Shown here: positions 26,515-35,820 of the stretch, piece after piece
How positions within the stretch are numbered: the stretch's first letter is position 1
Layout of the letters: each line of letters starts with the position of its first letter
Program-made: the position numbers and the translations under genes
Source: an uncultured Parasphingopyxis sp.
Lineage (GTDB): Bacteria; Pseudomonadota; Alphaproteobacteria; Sphingomonadales; Sphingomonadaceae
Direction of reading: 5' to 3'
NCBI GenBank assembly: GCA_905479515.1
Contig: CAJQMX010000005.1
Coordinates: 1-51,858, forward strand
DNA: 51,858 bases
The notes under the pieces: generated by a model
Told to the model about the DNA's origin: nothing
The model's database searches: none
Seen by the model: only the letters and a program-made list of their open reading frames with translations

Positions 26515-27533
26515 CTGACACCGACCGCCCGCTCTCCCCCGAGCGTCAACCGGAGGACGTCGACGCGGCATTACGCCCCAAAACGCTCGCCGAATTTATC
26601 GGGCAAAAGGCGGCCTGCGATAATCTGCGCGTTTTTATCGAGGCGGCGAAGAGCCGTGAGGATGCGCTGGACCATGTCATGCTGTTCGGGCCTCCGGGGC
26701 TCGGCAAGACGACTCTGGCACAGATTGTCGCGCGCGAACTGGGCGTGGGTTTTCGGGCGACGTCCGGCCCGGTGATTGCCAAGGCGGGCGATCTCGCGGC
26801 ACTGCTGACCAATTTAGAAGATGGCGATGTCCTGTTTATCGACGAGATTCACCGGCTCGCGCCAGCCGTTGAAGAAATCCTTTATCCGGCGATGGAAGAC
26901 CGGGCGCTCGATCTGATTATCGGCGAGGGGCCGTCCGCGCGTTCCGTGCGGATCGATCTGCCGCAGTTTACGCTTGTCGGCGCGACGACACGGCAGGGGT
27001 TGATCACGACGCCGCTCAGGGATCGTTTCGGTATTCCCGTTCGCCTGACCTTTTACAGCGTCGAAGAGCTGGAGCATGTCGTTCGCCGCGCTGCCGGGAT
27101 GCTGGGGCTCGGCATTTCGGATGACGGCGCGCGTGAGATTGCGGCCCGGGCGCGCGGCACGCCGCGTATTGCTGGCCGGCTGCTTCGCCGTGTCCGCGAT
27201 TTCGCCCATGTTGACGGGGTGAGCGAGGTCGACGCCAAGGCTGCGGATGCGGCGCTCAACCGGCTGGAGGTCGACGCGCTTGGCCTCGATATGATGGACC
27301 GACGCTATCTGATGATGATCGCCGATATCTACAAAGGCGGGCCGGTGGGTGTTGAAACGCTCGCAGCGGGGCTATCCGAACCGCGCGATACGATCGAGGA
27401 AGTGATCGAGCCCTATCTTATCCAGCTTGGCCTGGTGGCGCGTACGGCGCGCGGACGGATGCTGAACAGCCGGGGTTGGAAGCATCTCGGTTTGAACCCG
27501 CCCAAGTCTGCAGAGGACAGCTTGTTCGATTGA
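26511..27533 (+). CDS. ruvB: Holliday junction branch migration motor RuvB
   Basis: 340 residues from GTG 26511 (GTGA overlap with ruvA). Walker A is [10 protein letters not shown], Walker B is LFIDEIHR, sensor 1 is VGATTRQG and the sensor 2 arginine lies in [12 protein letters not shown]. The C-terminal winged helix ([18 protein letters not shown]) binds DNA. It drives branch migration as a hexameric AAA+ ring. Family length and order are fully normal. Confidence 0.99.
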   Translation: MTDTDRPLSPERQPEDVDAALRPKTLAEFIGQKAACDNLRVFIEAAKSREDALDHVMLFGPPGLGKTTLAQIVARELGVGFRATSGPVIAKAGDLAALLTNLEDGDVLFIDEIHRLAPAVEEILYPAMEDRALDLIIGEGPSARSVRIDLPQFTLVGATTRQGLITTPLRDRFGIPVRLTFYSVEELEHVVRRAAGMLGLGISDDGAREIAARARGTPRIAGRLLRRVRDFAHVDGVSEVDAKAADAALNRLEVDALGLDMMDRRYLMMIADIYKGGPVGVETLAAGLSEPRDTIEEVIEPYLIQLGLVARTARGRMLNSRGWKHLGLNPPKSAEDSLFD

Positions 27534-27540
27534 ATTTCTG

Positions 27541-27561
27541 CCCTTCCCTTTCAGGGGAGGG
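27541..27561. repeat. Hairpin after ruvB
   Basis: CCCTTCCC (27541-27548) and GGGGAGGG (27554-27561) pair with one G-U, around a five-base loop. No T tract follows, so it is probably not an intrinsic terminator. Similar CCCTTCCCTTTCAGGGGAGGG motifs are frequent intergenic repeats in sphingomonads, as far as I recall. Confidence 0.35.
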
Positions 27562-27651
27562 GGATTGTCGGGTGCGCTCACCGGTGGCCCCATCGCGACC
27601 ATCCGAGAATCCATGCTTTGAAGGCGACTCAGGCCCGGCTAAGGCTGAAGC

Positions 27652-28107
27652 ATGAACGACGATACGCGTGATCAGCCGGCCAGCGGCTATTTTGACGGGA
27701 AGCAGCACCGCTTCCCTGTGCGCGTCTATTTTGAGGACACGGACCTTTCGGGAATTGTCTATCATGCCAATTACTTGCGCTATATGGAGAGGGCCCGGTC
27801 AGATATGCTGCGCATTTCGGGAATTGACCAGCGCGGGCAGATGGAGGCCGGCGGCGGGGCCTATGCAGTCGTTGATCTGGCGATCAAATATCGGCTTCCG
27901 GCGAGGCTGGATGACGATCTGATCGTGATCAGCCATGTTGCCGCTGTCCGTGCCGCCAGCTGTTTCATTCATCAACGAGTCATGCGCAGCAACGACATAC
28001 TGGCCGATGCAAAGGTGACGGCCGCTTTGGTCGCGCCAACGGGGCGACCGATTCGACAGCCGCGAGAATGGATTGAAGTGTTCAAGCGTTTGGAAACAGG
28101 AGAATAA
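27652..28107 (+). CDS. ybgC: Acyl-CoA thioesterase YbgC (Tol-Pal associated)
   Basis: 151 residues, single hotdog fold. FPVRVYFEDTDLSGIVYHANYLRYMERARSD contains the catalytic Asp of the 4-hydroxybenzoyl-CoA thioesterase type (EDTDLSGIVYHANY). It hydrolyses short or acyl-carrier-bound acyl thioesters and interacts with phospholipid synthesis. It heads the tol operon, with tolQ following after eight bases. Confidence 0.95.
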   Translation: MNDDTRDQPASGYFDGKQHRFPVRVYFEDTDLSGIVYHANYLRYMERARSDMLRISGIDQRGQMEAGGGAYAVVDLAIKYRLPARLDDDLIVISHVAAVRAASCFIHQRVMRSNDILADAKVTAALVAPTGRPIRQPREWIEVFKRLETGE

Positions 28108-28115
28108 TAGACGCT

Positions 28116-28811
28116 ATGGGTGGATTGGAACTCGGCGCGAGCGAATCGCTGATGAACCCGATGACGCTGTTTTTGCAGGCGGATATCGTGGTAAAAATCG
28201 TGATGGTCGGGCTGCTATTGGCCAGTATCTGGACCTGGGCGATCATTGTCAGCCATGGCCGCCGGATCAGCGCGATGCGCAAGAAGAGCGAGCGTTTCGA
28301 GCGGGATTTCTGGCGCGCCGACGATATCGACCGGTTTTACGATGCGCGCGGTGGTGAGGAAGTTCCCGCAGCCCGTGTGTTCAGCGCTGGCCTCAGCGAG
28401 TGGCGGCGTTCGACAAAGAACGGCACGATTGATCGCCCCGGAACGCGGCAAAGGCTCGCGACAGCAATGGGCGCGGCCGTGGCGGCGGAGATGGACAAGC
28501 TCACCGACCGGCTGAACATTTTGGCGACCGTCGGTTCGGTTGCCCCTTTCGTCGGCCTATTCGGCACGGTCTGGGGCATTATGCGCGCCTTTACCGATAT
28601 TGCCGGGCAAGCCTCAACCAGCCTTGATGTGGTTGCGCCGGGCATTGCGGAAGCCTTGTTTGCAACCGCGCTCGGCCTGTTTGCGGCTATCCCTGCGGTC
28701 ATCGCCTATAACCGGCTTACCCATGGGCTTAACCGTCTTGAGGCGCGGTTGACGCGCTTTGCCGATGGCCTGCATGCAACGCTGAGCCTTGAGCTGGAAG
28801 CGGAGCGCTAG
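28116..28811 (+). CDS. tolQ: Tol-Pal system proton channel subunit TolQ
   Basis: 231 residues, three transmembrane helices: residues about 25-45, 135-160 and 170-195. The TM2-TM3 region has the family pattern LATVGSVAPFVGLFGTVWGIM and ALFATALGLFAAIPAVIAYN, with the conserved Thr/Pro lining the proton path. A pentamer with TolR uses the proton gradient to move TolA during constriction of the outer membrane at division. Confidence 0.97.
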   Translation: MGGLELGASESLMNPMTLFLQADIVVKIVMVGLLLASIWTWAIIVSHGRRISAMRKKSERFERDFWRADDIDRFYDARGGEEVPAARVFSAGLSEWRRSTKNGTIDRPGTRQRLATAMGAAVAAEMDKLTDRLNILATVGSVAPFVGLFGTVWGIMRAFTDIAGQASTSLDVVAPGIAEALFATALGLFAAIPAVIAYNRLTHGLNRLEARLTRFADGLHATLSLELEAER

Positions 28812-28814
28812 GCC

Positions 28815-29360
28815 ATGGCTGTGCATCTGCCTTCCCAGTCCATGCGCGGCCGCCGCGCGCCGATGGCCGAGATCAATGTCACGCCTTTTGTGGATGTGAT
28901 GCTCGTCCTGCTCATCATCTTCATGGTGACGGCGCCGCTCCTCGCGTCCGGCGTTCCCGTACAGCTGCCGGAGAGCAATGCGAGCACGCTTGATCAGGAA
29001 AGCGAACCGACCCAGGTGGCGATTGACGATAGCGGGCAGATCTATGTCGATGATGTCCCGGTGACCGATATCGAGCTTGCATCAACCTTTAGCGCGATTG
29101 CCGCCCAGCCCGCCGGGCCGGACGGGCATGCGGTGTTCCTGCGTGCAGACACGCGGCTCGATTATGGCCGGGTCATGGTCGTGATGGGAGAGCTTAACCG
29201 CGCCGGTCTTAACCGGATATCGCTGCTGACGACCGCGCCGGGCGAAGGCGGCCCGGTGGATGACAGCGAAAATGACAGCGAAAATGACAGCGAAGAGGAT
29301 ACGTCTGGAGCGGACAATGATGATGCGCTGCTGGGCGCGTCAGAAGTGGAACCGATCTAA
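28815..29360 (+). CDS. tolR: Tol-Pal system protein TolR, with an acidic C-terminal extension
   Basis: 181 residues, about 35 longer than typical TolR. The single TM helix follows MAEINVTPFVDVMLVLLIIFMVTAPLL, with the essential Asp (FVDVMLVLL). A periplasmic ExbD/TolR domain follows to about residue 145. The extra tail is highly acidic: DDSENDSENDSEEDTSGADNDD, encoded partly by a 12-base tandem repeat. It is unusual and may be under relaxed selection or bind a partner. The TolA-like start overlaps its TAA by one base. Confidence 0.95.
   Translation: MAVHLPSQSMRGRRAPMAEINVTPFVDVMLVLLIIFMVTAPLLASGVPVQLPESNASTLDQESEPTQVAIDDSGQIYVDDVPVTDIELASTFSAIAAQPAGPDGHAVFLRADTRLDYGRVMVVMGELNRAGLNRISLLTTAPGEGGPVDDSENDSENDSEEDTSGADNDDALLGASEVEPI
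29262..29297 (+). repeat. Tandem 12-base repeat in tolR
   Basis: GACAGCGAAAAT occurs at 29262-29273 and 29274-29285, and a third unit, GACAGCGAAGAG, at 29286-29297. The three units encode D-S-E-N / D-S-E-N / D-S-E-E in the acidic tail of TolR. Slippage could vary the copy number without shifting the frame. Confidence 0.9.
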
Positions 29361-30142
29361 TGGAACGGACGGAACGCATTGCTCTTGGAGTGGCTGTTAT
29401 TGGCCATATCGGGCTATTCGCGATCCTGTCCTATACACTGATCCCGCGGGAAACGGTTCCGAGGCGAGAGGCTGTAGCGGTTACGCTGTCCGACGACATC
29501 GCCGAATTCGCCACAGCCACGGATCGGCCCGCGCCTGCGTCTGAAGAACGCGCGATGGAAGATGATCTTCAGGCGATGGTGCCACAGGAAATCGAACCGC
29601 TGCCGCAGCCTCGCGTCACTCCGACACCGACGCCAACGCCCACTCCGCGCCGAACGGTTGAACGACGCACCGAACCAACGCCCCGCCGCGAAACCCAGCC
29701 TGAACGTCGCGAGCCCGCACGCACGCGCCGATCGCGTGTTACGGGAATCACAGAGGGTATCGGCACGACCACAGATACCGGCACATCCGCATCAAATGCA
29801 CCCGTCAGCGCGTCGGATCGCAGCAATATCATGAGCCGGATCATCGGCGCCTATCGCCCCTGCTACCGGCTGGGCTCGCTGAGCGGTACCGCTGCGGAGG
29901 ATATCGTTGTCCGTCTGCGCATGCGCCCGAGCCGGGAGGGGCGCCTGAGCAGCAGCCAGGTAGAGATTGAAGGCTATCGCGGTGTCGATGCTTCCAATCG
30001 CCAATATCAGCAGCAGATGGGGGAAGCGGCAAGAAGCGCCGTGTTGAATCCCGCCTGCAGTTTCCCCACACTTCCTGCCTCAATGTATGAAAATGGGTGG
30101 AGCGATGTCATCATCAATTTCATACCAGGCCAACTGACCTGA
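29360..30142 (+). CDS. tolA: TolA-like cell-envelope protein
   Basis: 260 residues. One N-terminal TM helix (about residues 8-25, ALGVAVIGHIGLFAILSYTL) anchors it in the inner membrane. Instead of the long Ala/Lys/Glu helix of E. coli TolA the linker is Pro/Thr-rich (VTPTPTPTPTPRR) and Arg/Glu-rich (residues about 88-125), so the span is shorter and extended. The C-terminal ~110 residues form a TonB/TolA-like domain (IIGAYRPCYRL...SSQVEIEGYRG...YENGWSDVIINF) with a Cys pair. It links TolQR to TolB/Pal. It is placed between tolR and tolB as expected. Confidence 0.9.
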   Translation: MERTERIALGVAVIGHIGLFAILSYTLIPRETVPRREAVAVTLSDDIAEFATATDRPAPASEERAMEDDLQAMVPQEIEPLPQPRVTPTPTPTPTPRRTVERRTEPTPRRETQPERREPARTRRSRVTGITEGIGTTTDTGTSASNAPVSASDRSNIMSRIIGAYRPCYRLGSLSGTAAEDIVVRLRMRPSREGRLSSSQVEIEGYRGVDASNRQYQQQMGEAARSAVLNPACSFPTLPASMYENGWSDVIINFIPGQLT

Positions 30143-30156
30143 GGAGCATGACCATC

Positions 30157-31521
30157 ATGGCATTTCACATCTTTTCCCGCTCGGCGCTACGCAACGTTGC
30201 CCTTGGGCTTTTGCTGGCAATGGTTGGCGGCGCCGCTTCGGCTCAGGAAGACGTCGTTTCAGGGCCGCTTGAAGGCGATCTTGTCGGCGGCATCTCCAAC
30301 CCGAGCAGCATCGCTATTCCCGATATGCCGACGCCCCGTTCGGTTGGCACGCCGGCAGGCAGCACCGAAGATCTCGGCCGTCAGATCGCGCGCGTGATTG
30401 AAGAGGATTTGCGCAACTCCGGCTTCTTCAATCCCGTCGCCCGGCAATTCCTGCGTGATGTGAACATGCCGCAGGTAACCGCGCCTGAATATCCGGCCTG
30501 GAATCAGGTCGGCGCGCAGAACCTTGTGCAGGGCTATGTTCAGGCGGGCAGCAATGGGCGGCTTACAGTCGGCTGCTATCTGTATGACGTGTTCGCACAA
30601 ACGCCTCTGGAACGGGCTGGCTATGAAGTGGACTATGCCGACTGGCGGCGCGCCGCGCATCGCTGCGCGGATATGGTCTATGCCCGCCTGACGGGTGAAG
30701 GCGCCTATTTTGACAGCCGGATCGTCTATGTTGCCGAAAGCGGCCCCAAGGATAACCGGGTCCGCCGTATTGCGGTGATGGACACGGACGGTGCCAATCA
30801 CCGCTTCCTGACCAACGGCCAGTCGATTGTGCTGACCCCGCGCTATGCGCCGGATGGACGGACGATCGTCTATATGAGCTATCTCAATGATGAACCGCGC
30901 GTCTATATTTATGATGTGAGCACCGGCCAACAGCGCTTGCTGGTCAACGCGCCTTACATGACATTTGCCCCGCGCTATTCGCCAGACAGCCGCTATGTCG
31001 TCTTCTCGATGGCGGTGAACGGGAACAGCGATATTTACCGCGTTTCGGTGTCGGGCGGCGCGCCTGAGCGTCTCACCAATACCCCCGGTATCGATACCAG
31101 CGGCAGCTTTTCGCCCGATGGCAGCCGCATCGTGTTTGAGAGTGACCGGTCCGGTGGGCAGCAGCTTTATGTGATGAATGCTGATGGATCGAACCAGCGC
31201 CGGATCAGCTTTGGCGGCGGGCGCTACGCCACGCCTGAATGGAGTCCGCGCGGCAATCTGATCGCCTTTACCCGGCTGGGCGGCGGCTTTCGGATTGGCG
31301 TGATGCGGCCCGACGGCTCGGGTGAGCGCATCCTCACCAACAGCTGGCAGGATGAAGGCCCGAGCTGGGCCCCCAATGGCCGGGTCATCCACTTCTTCCG
31401 GACGCCACGTGGAAACAGCCTGCCCAGTCTCTGGTCGGTCGATGTGACCGGGCGGATGGTGCGCAAACTGCCAACGCCGGTCGGCGCTTCGGATCCTTCC
31501 TGGTCTCCGCTTCGGGACTAG
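30157..31521 (+). CDS. tolB: Tol-Pal system periplasmic protein TolB
   Basis: 454 residues from ATG 30157, ten bases after GAGGAG; an ATG at 30148 is too close to that site. The signal peptide ends ASA-Q. The N-terminal alpha/beta domain (AIPDMPTP...IARVIEEDLRNSGFFNPV) is followed by the six-bladed propeller built of WD-like repeats such as PRYSPDSRYVVF and SGSFSPDGSRIVFESDRSGG. It binds Pal and TolA in the periplasm. Length is normal. Confidence 0.98.
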   Translation: MAFHIFSRSALRNVALGLLLAMVGGAASAQEDVVSGPLEGDLVGGISNPSSIAIPDMPTPRSVGTPAGSTEDLGRQIARVIEEDLRNSGFFNPVARQFLRDVNMPQVTAPEYPAWNQVGAQNLVQGYVQAGSNGRLTVGCYLYDVFAQTPLERAGYEVDYADWRRAAHRCADMVYARLTGEGAYFDSRIVYVAESGPKDNRVRRIAVMDTDGANHRFLTNGQSIVLTPRYAPDGRTIVYMSYLNDEPRVYIYDVSTGQQRLLVNAPYMTFAPRYSPDSRYVVFSMAVNGNSDIYRVSVSGGAPERLTNTPGIDTSGSFSPDGSRIVFESDRSGGQQLYVMNADGSNQRRISFGGGRYATPEWSPRGNLIAFTRLGGGFRIGVMRPDGSGERILTNSWQDEGPSWAPNGRVIHFFRTPRGNSLPSLWSVDVTGRMVRKLPTPVGASDPSWSPLRD

Positions 31522-31600
31522 GTTTTCAGGTTTTTACTCCCGTGTGTTAAACAGGCGGCGAACGGGGCCGCATTGAACGAGAATGAAAAGGATGGGTTAC

Positions 31601-32110
31601 ATGATTCAGTTTTCTAAAACTGCGATTCTTCTGACCGCCAGCTCAGCGCTGGCCCTGGGTGCCTGTTCGCGCAGCGCCCCTGAAGAATTGCCTCCGGCAC
31701 CGATTGGTTCGACCGGCCCGACCACACCGACCTATACCGGACCGGCAGCAGGCAGCCGTGCGGATTTCCTCGCCAATGCGGCCAGCGACACGATTTTCTT
31801 TGAAACCGATTCGCATGATATTGATCCCGAAGACAGGGCGATCCTCGATTCACAGGCGGCGTGGCTGGTTGCCAACCCGAATGTGCGCGTCACGATCGAA
31901 GGCCATTGCGACGAACGCGGAACGCGCGAATATAACCTCGCGCTCGGCGAACGCCGCGCCAATGCAGCGTCCAACTATCTTGCTGCACGCGGCGTCAGCG
32001 CCTCGCGTATGACGGTGATCAGCTATGGCAAGGAACGGCCAATTGCCCTTGGTTCCGACGCATCAAGCTGGGCGCAGAACAGGCGTGCGGTAACCGTTGT
32101 GCCGATGTAG
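31601..32110 (+). CDS. pal: Peptidoglycan-associated lipoprotein Pal
   Basis: 169 residues from ATG 31601, nine bases after AAAAGGA; two in-frame ATGs upstream (31583, 31592) lie in or before that site. Lipobox ALGAC-S leads to a lipid anchor in the outer membrane; a Pro/Thr linker follows. The OmpA-like domain has IEGHCDERGTREYNLALGERRANAASNYLAARGV, with the residues that hold meso-diaminopimelate. It ends the tol operon before a terminator. No cpoB/ybgF gene follows. Confidence 0.98.
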   Translation: MIQFSKTAILLTASSALALGACSRSAPEELPPAPIGSTGPTTPTYTGPAAGSRADFLANAASDTIFFETDSHDIDPEDRAILDSQAAWLVANPNVRVTIEGHCDERGTREYNLALGERRANAASNYLAARGVSASRMTVISYGKERPIALGSDASSWAQNRRAVTVVPM

Positions 32111-32136
32111 GGCGCACGTTCAGACAGTGAATAAAG

Positions 32137-32168
32137 AAGGGCCGGGACCGTCGTTTTCCGGCCCTTTT
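32137..32168 (+). terminator. Rho-independent terminator after pal
   Basis: A 9-bp stem, AAGGGCCGG (32137-32145) and CCGGCCCTT (32158-32166), encloses a 12-base loop and is followed by TTTT and TCT. It lies 27 bases after the pal stop. The T-rich tail reads as a weaker terminator on the minus strand, where the asparaginase gene ends at 32169. Confidence 0.85.
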
Positions 32169-33266
32169 CTATTCGTCACCATAGATGGCTACGCTTGGCT
32201 CACCCTCGCTGGATGCCATGCCGCGATACATGCCCGGGGTGTTGAATGAATAGGTGCCTGTGCCCCATGGCGTGGTGACGATGACACCGCCCGATCCGCC
32301 AAGCTCGGCCATTTCAGCGATGACGCTGTCGGCAATCTCCTGCACCTCATTGGCCTGCAGTCCGAACTCGCTGGCATGGACATAATATTCAGGCACGCCT
32401 TCGTCATCGACCGGCACGGAGGCCCGCGCGTCGGCAAGATCTTGTTCAAAGCGAAAACGAATCTGCGCGCAAATTTCGTGCGCGACACCCACACGGATGA
32501 AATATTCGCCGGATCCGGTGGCCGAGACCGCGCAGCCGCGATTATCGGCATAGGTGCCCGCTCCGATCACAGGCGAATCGCCGATCCGGCCCCAGCGCTT
32601 GCCTGTCATGCCGCCGGTTGAGGTTGCTGCTGCAACATTGCCGTTCACATCGACGGCCACCGCGCCGACCGTTCCGTATTTCAGATCGACATCGTAAGAA
32701 CTCAGCCCGGCCGATTCTCCAGCAAGAAACTCTTCCAGCTGGCGGCGGCGATGATCGGTGGCGAACCAGCCATTTTCAACCTGCTCAAGGCCCTGTTCCG
32801 CCGAAAACGCATCGGCGCCCGATCCGCTCAGGAAAACATGGGGCGATGCCGTCATCACGCGGCGCGCCAGTGTTACCGGGTGGCGCGTCTGCGATGAGCC
32901 GGTCACCGCGCCCGCAGCGCGCGTCGCACCGTCCATGATTGATGCGTCATGCTCGATCGTGCCGTCATAGGTGAAGACCGCCCCGCGCCCGGCGTTGAAC
33001 TGGGGATCATCTTCCAGCTCGCGGATCGTGGCCTCAATCGCATCCATCGAAGTCCCGCCGGCTCGCAAAATGGCGCTTCCGGTTTCCAGCGCATGGCTGA
33101 GAGACGCGCGGATGGTACTGTCCTGCTCAGCGGTGATCCGGTCCCGTTCTATGGTGCCCGCACCGCCATGGATCACCAGCGTCCAGCGCCCTTCAACGGC
33201 GGGCTGGGCCAATGCCTGATTGGCGAGCATCAAGGCTCCAATTGCCATGAAATATCTGAAACGCAT
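32169..33266 (-). CDS. Isoaspartyl peptidase / L-asparaginase (Ntn hydrolase), exported
   Basis: 365 residues from ATG 33266, with AGGAGG upstream; a Sec signal peptide (ending ALA-Q) places it in the periplasm. LVIHGGAGTIERD is the family start, AGRGAVFTYDGTIEHDASIMDG the sodium/substrate region. Autocleavage before Thr in KYGTVGAVAVD creates the N-terminal nucleophile of the beta chain; TGGMTGKRWGRIGDSPVIGAGTYAD is the substrate pocket. It removes beta-aspartyl residues from peptides and hydrolyses asparagine. The gene is convergent with pal and lies downstream of the acyl-CoA carboxylase gene on the same strand. Confidence 0.94.
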   Translation of the reverse strand: MRFRYFMAIGALMLANQALAQPAVEGRWTLVIHGGAGTIERDRITAEQDSTIRASLSHALETGSAILRAGGTSMDAIEATIRELEDDPQFNAGRGAVFTYDGTIEHDASIMDGATRAAGAVTGSSQTRHPVTLARRVMTASPHVFLSGSGADAFSAEQGLEQVENGWFATDHRRRQLEEFLAGESAGLSSYDVDLKYGTVGAVAVDVNGNVAAATSTGGMTGKRWGRIGDSPVIGAGTYADNRGCAVSATGSGEYFIRVGVAHEICAQIRFRFEQDLADARASVPVDDEGVPEYYVHASEFGLQANEVQEIADSVIAEMAELGGSGGVIVTTPWGTGTYSFNTPGMYRGMASSEGEPSVAIYGDE

Positions 33267-33298
33267 AAGGAGCCTCCTGAGAAATCGACGGTGTCTGC

Positions 33299-34816
33299 CT
33301 AGCTGATTTTCCGCCAGGCAAGGTCTGCAAATTCGCACAATAAGGGCCGCGTGTCGCGGGGATCAATAATATCCTCCACCGCGAAATGCTCGGCAGTGCG
33401 AAAGGGGGAGCGGACCTTGTTCAACCGGTCACGAACATCTTCCAGTGCGGCCGCGGGATCATCGCTCGCCTCAATGTCTGATTTATAGGCAACTTCAATG
33501 CCGCCTTCGATGGGCAGCGAACCCCAGTCTCCGCTCGGCCAGGCAAAGCGATATTGAAACCGTTCGGCATTCGACATGGCCGAGCCTGCAATGCCATAGG
33601 CCCGGCGGATGATGACGCTCGCCCAGGGGACGGTAGCCTTGTAGATCGCGTTCATCGCGTTGACACCGTAACGGATCGTGCCTGCGCGCTCTGCCTCGCC
33701 GCCGATCATGAAACCCGGATTGTCGACCAGATGGACGACAGGCAGTTTGAATTGCTCGGCCAGCTTGACGAAGCGCTCAGCCTTTTCCGATGTTTTGGCT
33801 TCCCATGATCCACCCAGAAAGCTGGGGTCACTGGCCAGCACGGCGACCGGCCAGCCATCAAGCCGGGCAAAGGCGGTGATCGCGGCCTGCCCCCAGCGGC
33901 GGCCCATCTCGAACACGCTGCCCCGGTCGAACGCCGCATCCATGACCCGCCGCATCGAATAGACCTGCTTGGCCTCATGCGGGACAATCGAAAGCAATTC
34001 CTCTTTACGCCGGTCAATCGGATCATCATTGGCGGTACGGTTGGCCAGCTTGCCGACGGATGGTGGCAGGTAAGACAGGAACCGCCGCGCTGCCGCAAAG
34101 GCTTCGTCTTCGCTCGCTACTTCGTCATCAACCACGCCATTGCGGGTATGGATGTCGCTGCCGCCGAGCTCTTCCTTGGAGAGGTCATCGCCAATCGCCG
34201 CTGCCACCGCCGGGCCTGCTGCGAACAGTTGGGAGAGGCCGCGCACCATGACCGAATAATGGCTGGCGACGATGCGTGCCGCGCCAAGCCCTGCCGTCGG
34301 CCCCAGCGCAAGGGCGACAACCGGCACGGTATCTAGGTTGCGGACGATATGCTCCCAGCCCGGCACCATCGGCACATAGGTATAGCCCATGGTCTCTAGC
34401 GTCTTGACCGACCCGCCGCCGCCTGTGCCGTCGATCATGCGGATCAGCGGCAGACCCATTTCATGGGCCATGGCTTCACATTGCACGAATTTGCGGTGCA
34501 GCGCGGCATCGGCCGCCCCGCCGCGGACGGTGAAATCGTCTGCCGAGGCAATAATGGGGCAACCATCCATATTGGCGCGGCCAAAGATGAAATTGGAAGC
34601 GGCGAGATCGGCAAGATCGCCATTCTCGTCATAGGTTCCGCGTCCTGCAATCTTGCCGATCTCGCGAAAACTGCCGGGATCGACGAGCCGTTTCAGCCGT
34701 TCGCGGGCATCGAGTTTGCCGCGGCCATGCTGGCGCGCGACTTTCTCTGCACCGCCCATTTTTTCGGCGAGCGCTTCGCGGCGCCGGAGTTCCTCAATGT
34801 CTTTTTCCCAGCTCAT
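33299..34816 (-). CDS. Acyl-CoA carboxylase beta subunit (carboxyltransferase)
   Basis: 505 residues, crotonase-like carboxyltransferase with two halves. RRREALAEKMGGAEKVARQHGRGKLDARERL is the family start; MIDGTGGGGSVKTLE and LALGPTAGLGAARIVASHYSVM belong to the acyl-CoA half, and VLASDPSFLGGSWEAKTSEKAERFVKLAEQFKLPVVHLVDNPGFMIG is the biotin half. It moves carboxyl from biotin to an acyl-CoA such as propionyl- or methylcrotonyl-CoA. No biotin carboxylase gene is adjacent, so the alpha subunit is elsewhere. The substrate cannot be settled by eye. Confidence 0.9.
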   Translation of the reverse strand: MSWEKDIEELRRREALAEKMGGAEKVARQHGRGKLDARERLKRLVDPGSFREIGKIAGRGTYDENGDLADLAASNFIFGRANMDGCPIIASADDFTVRGGAADAALHRKFVQCEAMAHEMGLPLIRMIDGTGGGGSVKTLETMGYTYVPMVPGWEHIVRNLDTVPVVALALGPTAGLGAARIVASHYSVMVRGLSQLFAAGPAVAAAIGDDLSKEELGGSDIHTRNGVVDDEVASEDEAFAAARRFLSYLPPSVGKLANRTANDDPIDRRKEELLSIVPHEAKQVYSMRRVMDAAFDRGSVFEMGRRWGQAAITAFARLDGWPVAVLASDPSFLGGSWEAKTSEKAERFVKLAEQFKLPVVHLVDNPGFMIGGEAERAGTIRYGVNAMNAIYKATVPWASVIIRRAYGIAGSAMSNAERFQYRFAWPSGDWGSLPIEGGIEVAYKSDIEASDDPAAALEDVRDRLNKVRSPFRTAEHFAVEDIIDPRDTRPLLCEFADLAWRKIS

Positions 34817-34870
34817 GAAGCGGGCTTAGCAACGGCTGCAAACCAAAGCCAATATCTGGCGAACCAGAAA

Positions 34871-35632
34871 CTAGCCGAGGCTGGGCGTTGCGGATGAAAG
34901 CGTGCTGGTATCGGCGTTGGAAGACGCATGTTCCAGCTGCCCAATACGGCGTCGCTCGGTATCGAAAATCGCGACCATCACCAGGAAGGAGAGGCAGATC
35001 ATCGCGAATTCGCCGCCATCTTCGATGAAGGTAACGATCTCCAGTCCAGCCGGGCTGTAGCTGCCCGCGGCAACGAGCATGTCGACAATCACGCCGAATA
35101 TCGCTGCCATCGCGATGCAGCTAGCCAGCAGCATTGAATATAAGGCGGGGCGGATACGCGCGTTTTTGAGGCTCAGCCCCAGACCGGCGAGCCAGAACAG
35201 GCCGATGAGCAGAAACAGCGACGCTTCGCCGATATCCTGCCCCGCAATTGGCAGGCCGGGAATTGCATCCAGAGCCGGGGCCAGCAACTGGCCGACATGC
35301 TCATGGATCTCGATACTGTTATCCAGGGTCAGCCAGATGAATAGGGCGGCATTGGCCAGATAGGTCCAGTCCCGGTCATTGCGCCACAACAGGATCAGCA
35401 TCAGCGCGACACTGGCGGTAAGCGAATATTCCAGCCATTCGCCAAAGCCGCCGTCCGAGGCGAGGTTGAACTGCACGGGCAGTTCCGCATGGGTGATCGC
35501 GCCATAATGGCCAGCAACGTCCAGCCCGATCAGGATACCCGCATAGGGCAAAATCAGAAGCGCCGCGGTAAAGGCGCTGCGCGATGCGGCCAATTCCCTG
35601 ATTACGGCATAGATCTCTCTGAAATAGCGCAT
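34871..35632 (-). CDS. Six-helix membrane protein of unknown function
   Basis: 253 residues from ATG 35632, with AGGA ten bases upstream. Six predicted transmembrane segments: AALLILPYAGILIGLDVAG, SLTASVALMLILLW, LANAALFIWLTL, LFLLIGLFWLAGLGLSL, SMLLASCIAMAAIFGVIVDML and AMICLSFLVMVAIF. Conserved-looking acidic and histidine residues (ITHAELP, DNSIEIHEHVGQ, IEDGGEFA) lie between helices, suggesting metal or proton interaction. I do not recognise the family. Confidence 0.72.
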   Translation of the reverse strand: MRYFREIYAVIRELAASRSAFTAALLILPYAGILIGLDVAGHYGAITHAELPVQFNLASDGGFGEWLEYSLTASVALMLILLWRNDRDWTYLANAALFIWLTLDNSIEIHEHVGQLLAPALDAIPGLPIAGQDIGEASLFLLIGLFWLAGLGLSLKNARIRPALYSMLLASCIAMAAIFGVIVDMLVAAGSYSPAGLEIVTFIEDGGEFAMICLSFLVMVAIFDTERRRIGQLEHASSNADTSTLSSATPSLG

Positions 35633-35820
35633 GGCATAATCCTGTACGATCAAGTCTGGATGGTCAGCCCGATGTGAACTATTACGCCCAAACTCCTACT
35701 TTTGCGTTTCCTATGCCTATCCCGGCGCCGGAAGAAGGTGAAAAGAGGGTAAATGGCCGAAACCTTTTGGAATCAGGCATTTCTTTGGGTTTCGCTATGC
35801 ATAGTCCTCAGGATTTTCCC

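Noticed and set aside
27541..27561. Terminator after ruvB
   Set aside because: The hairpin is reasonable but lacks a T tract, and the tol genes may be read through; listed only as a hairpin.
29620..29660. PTPTPTPTP stretch of tolA as a slippage hot spot
   Set aside because: Codons vary (ACG, ACC, ACA, ACT), so DNA-level tandem repetition is weak; it is an ordinary proline linker.
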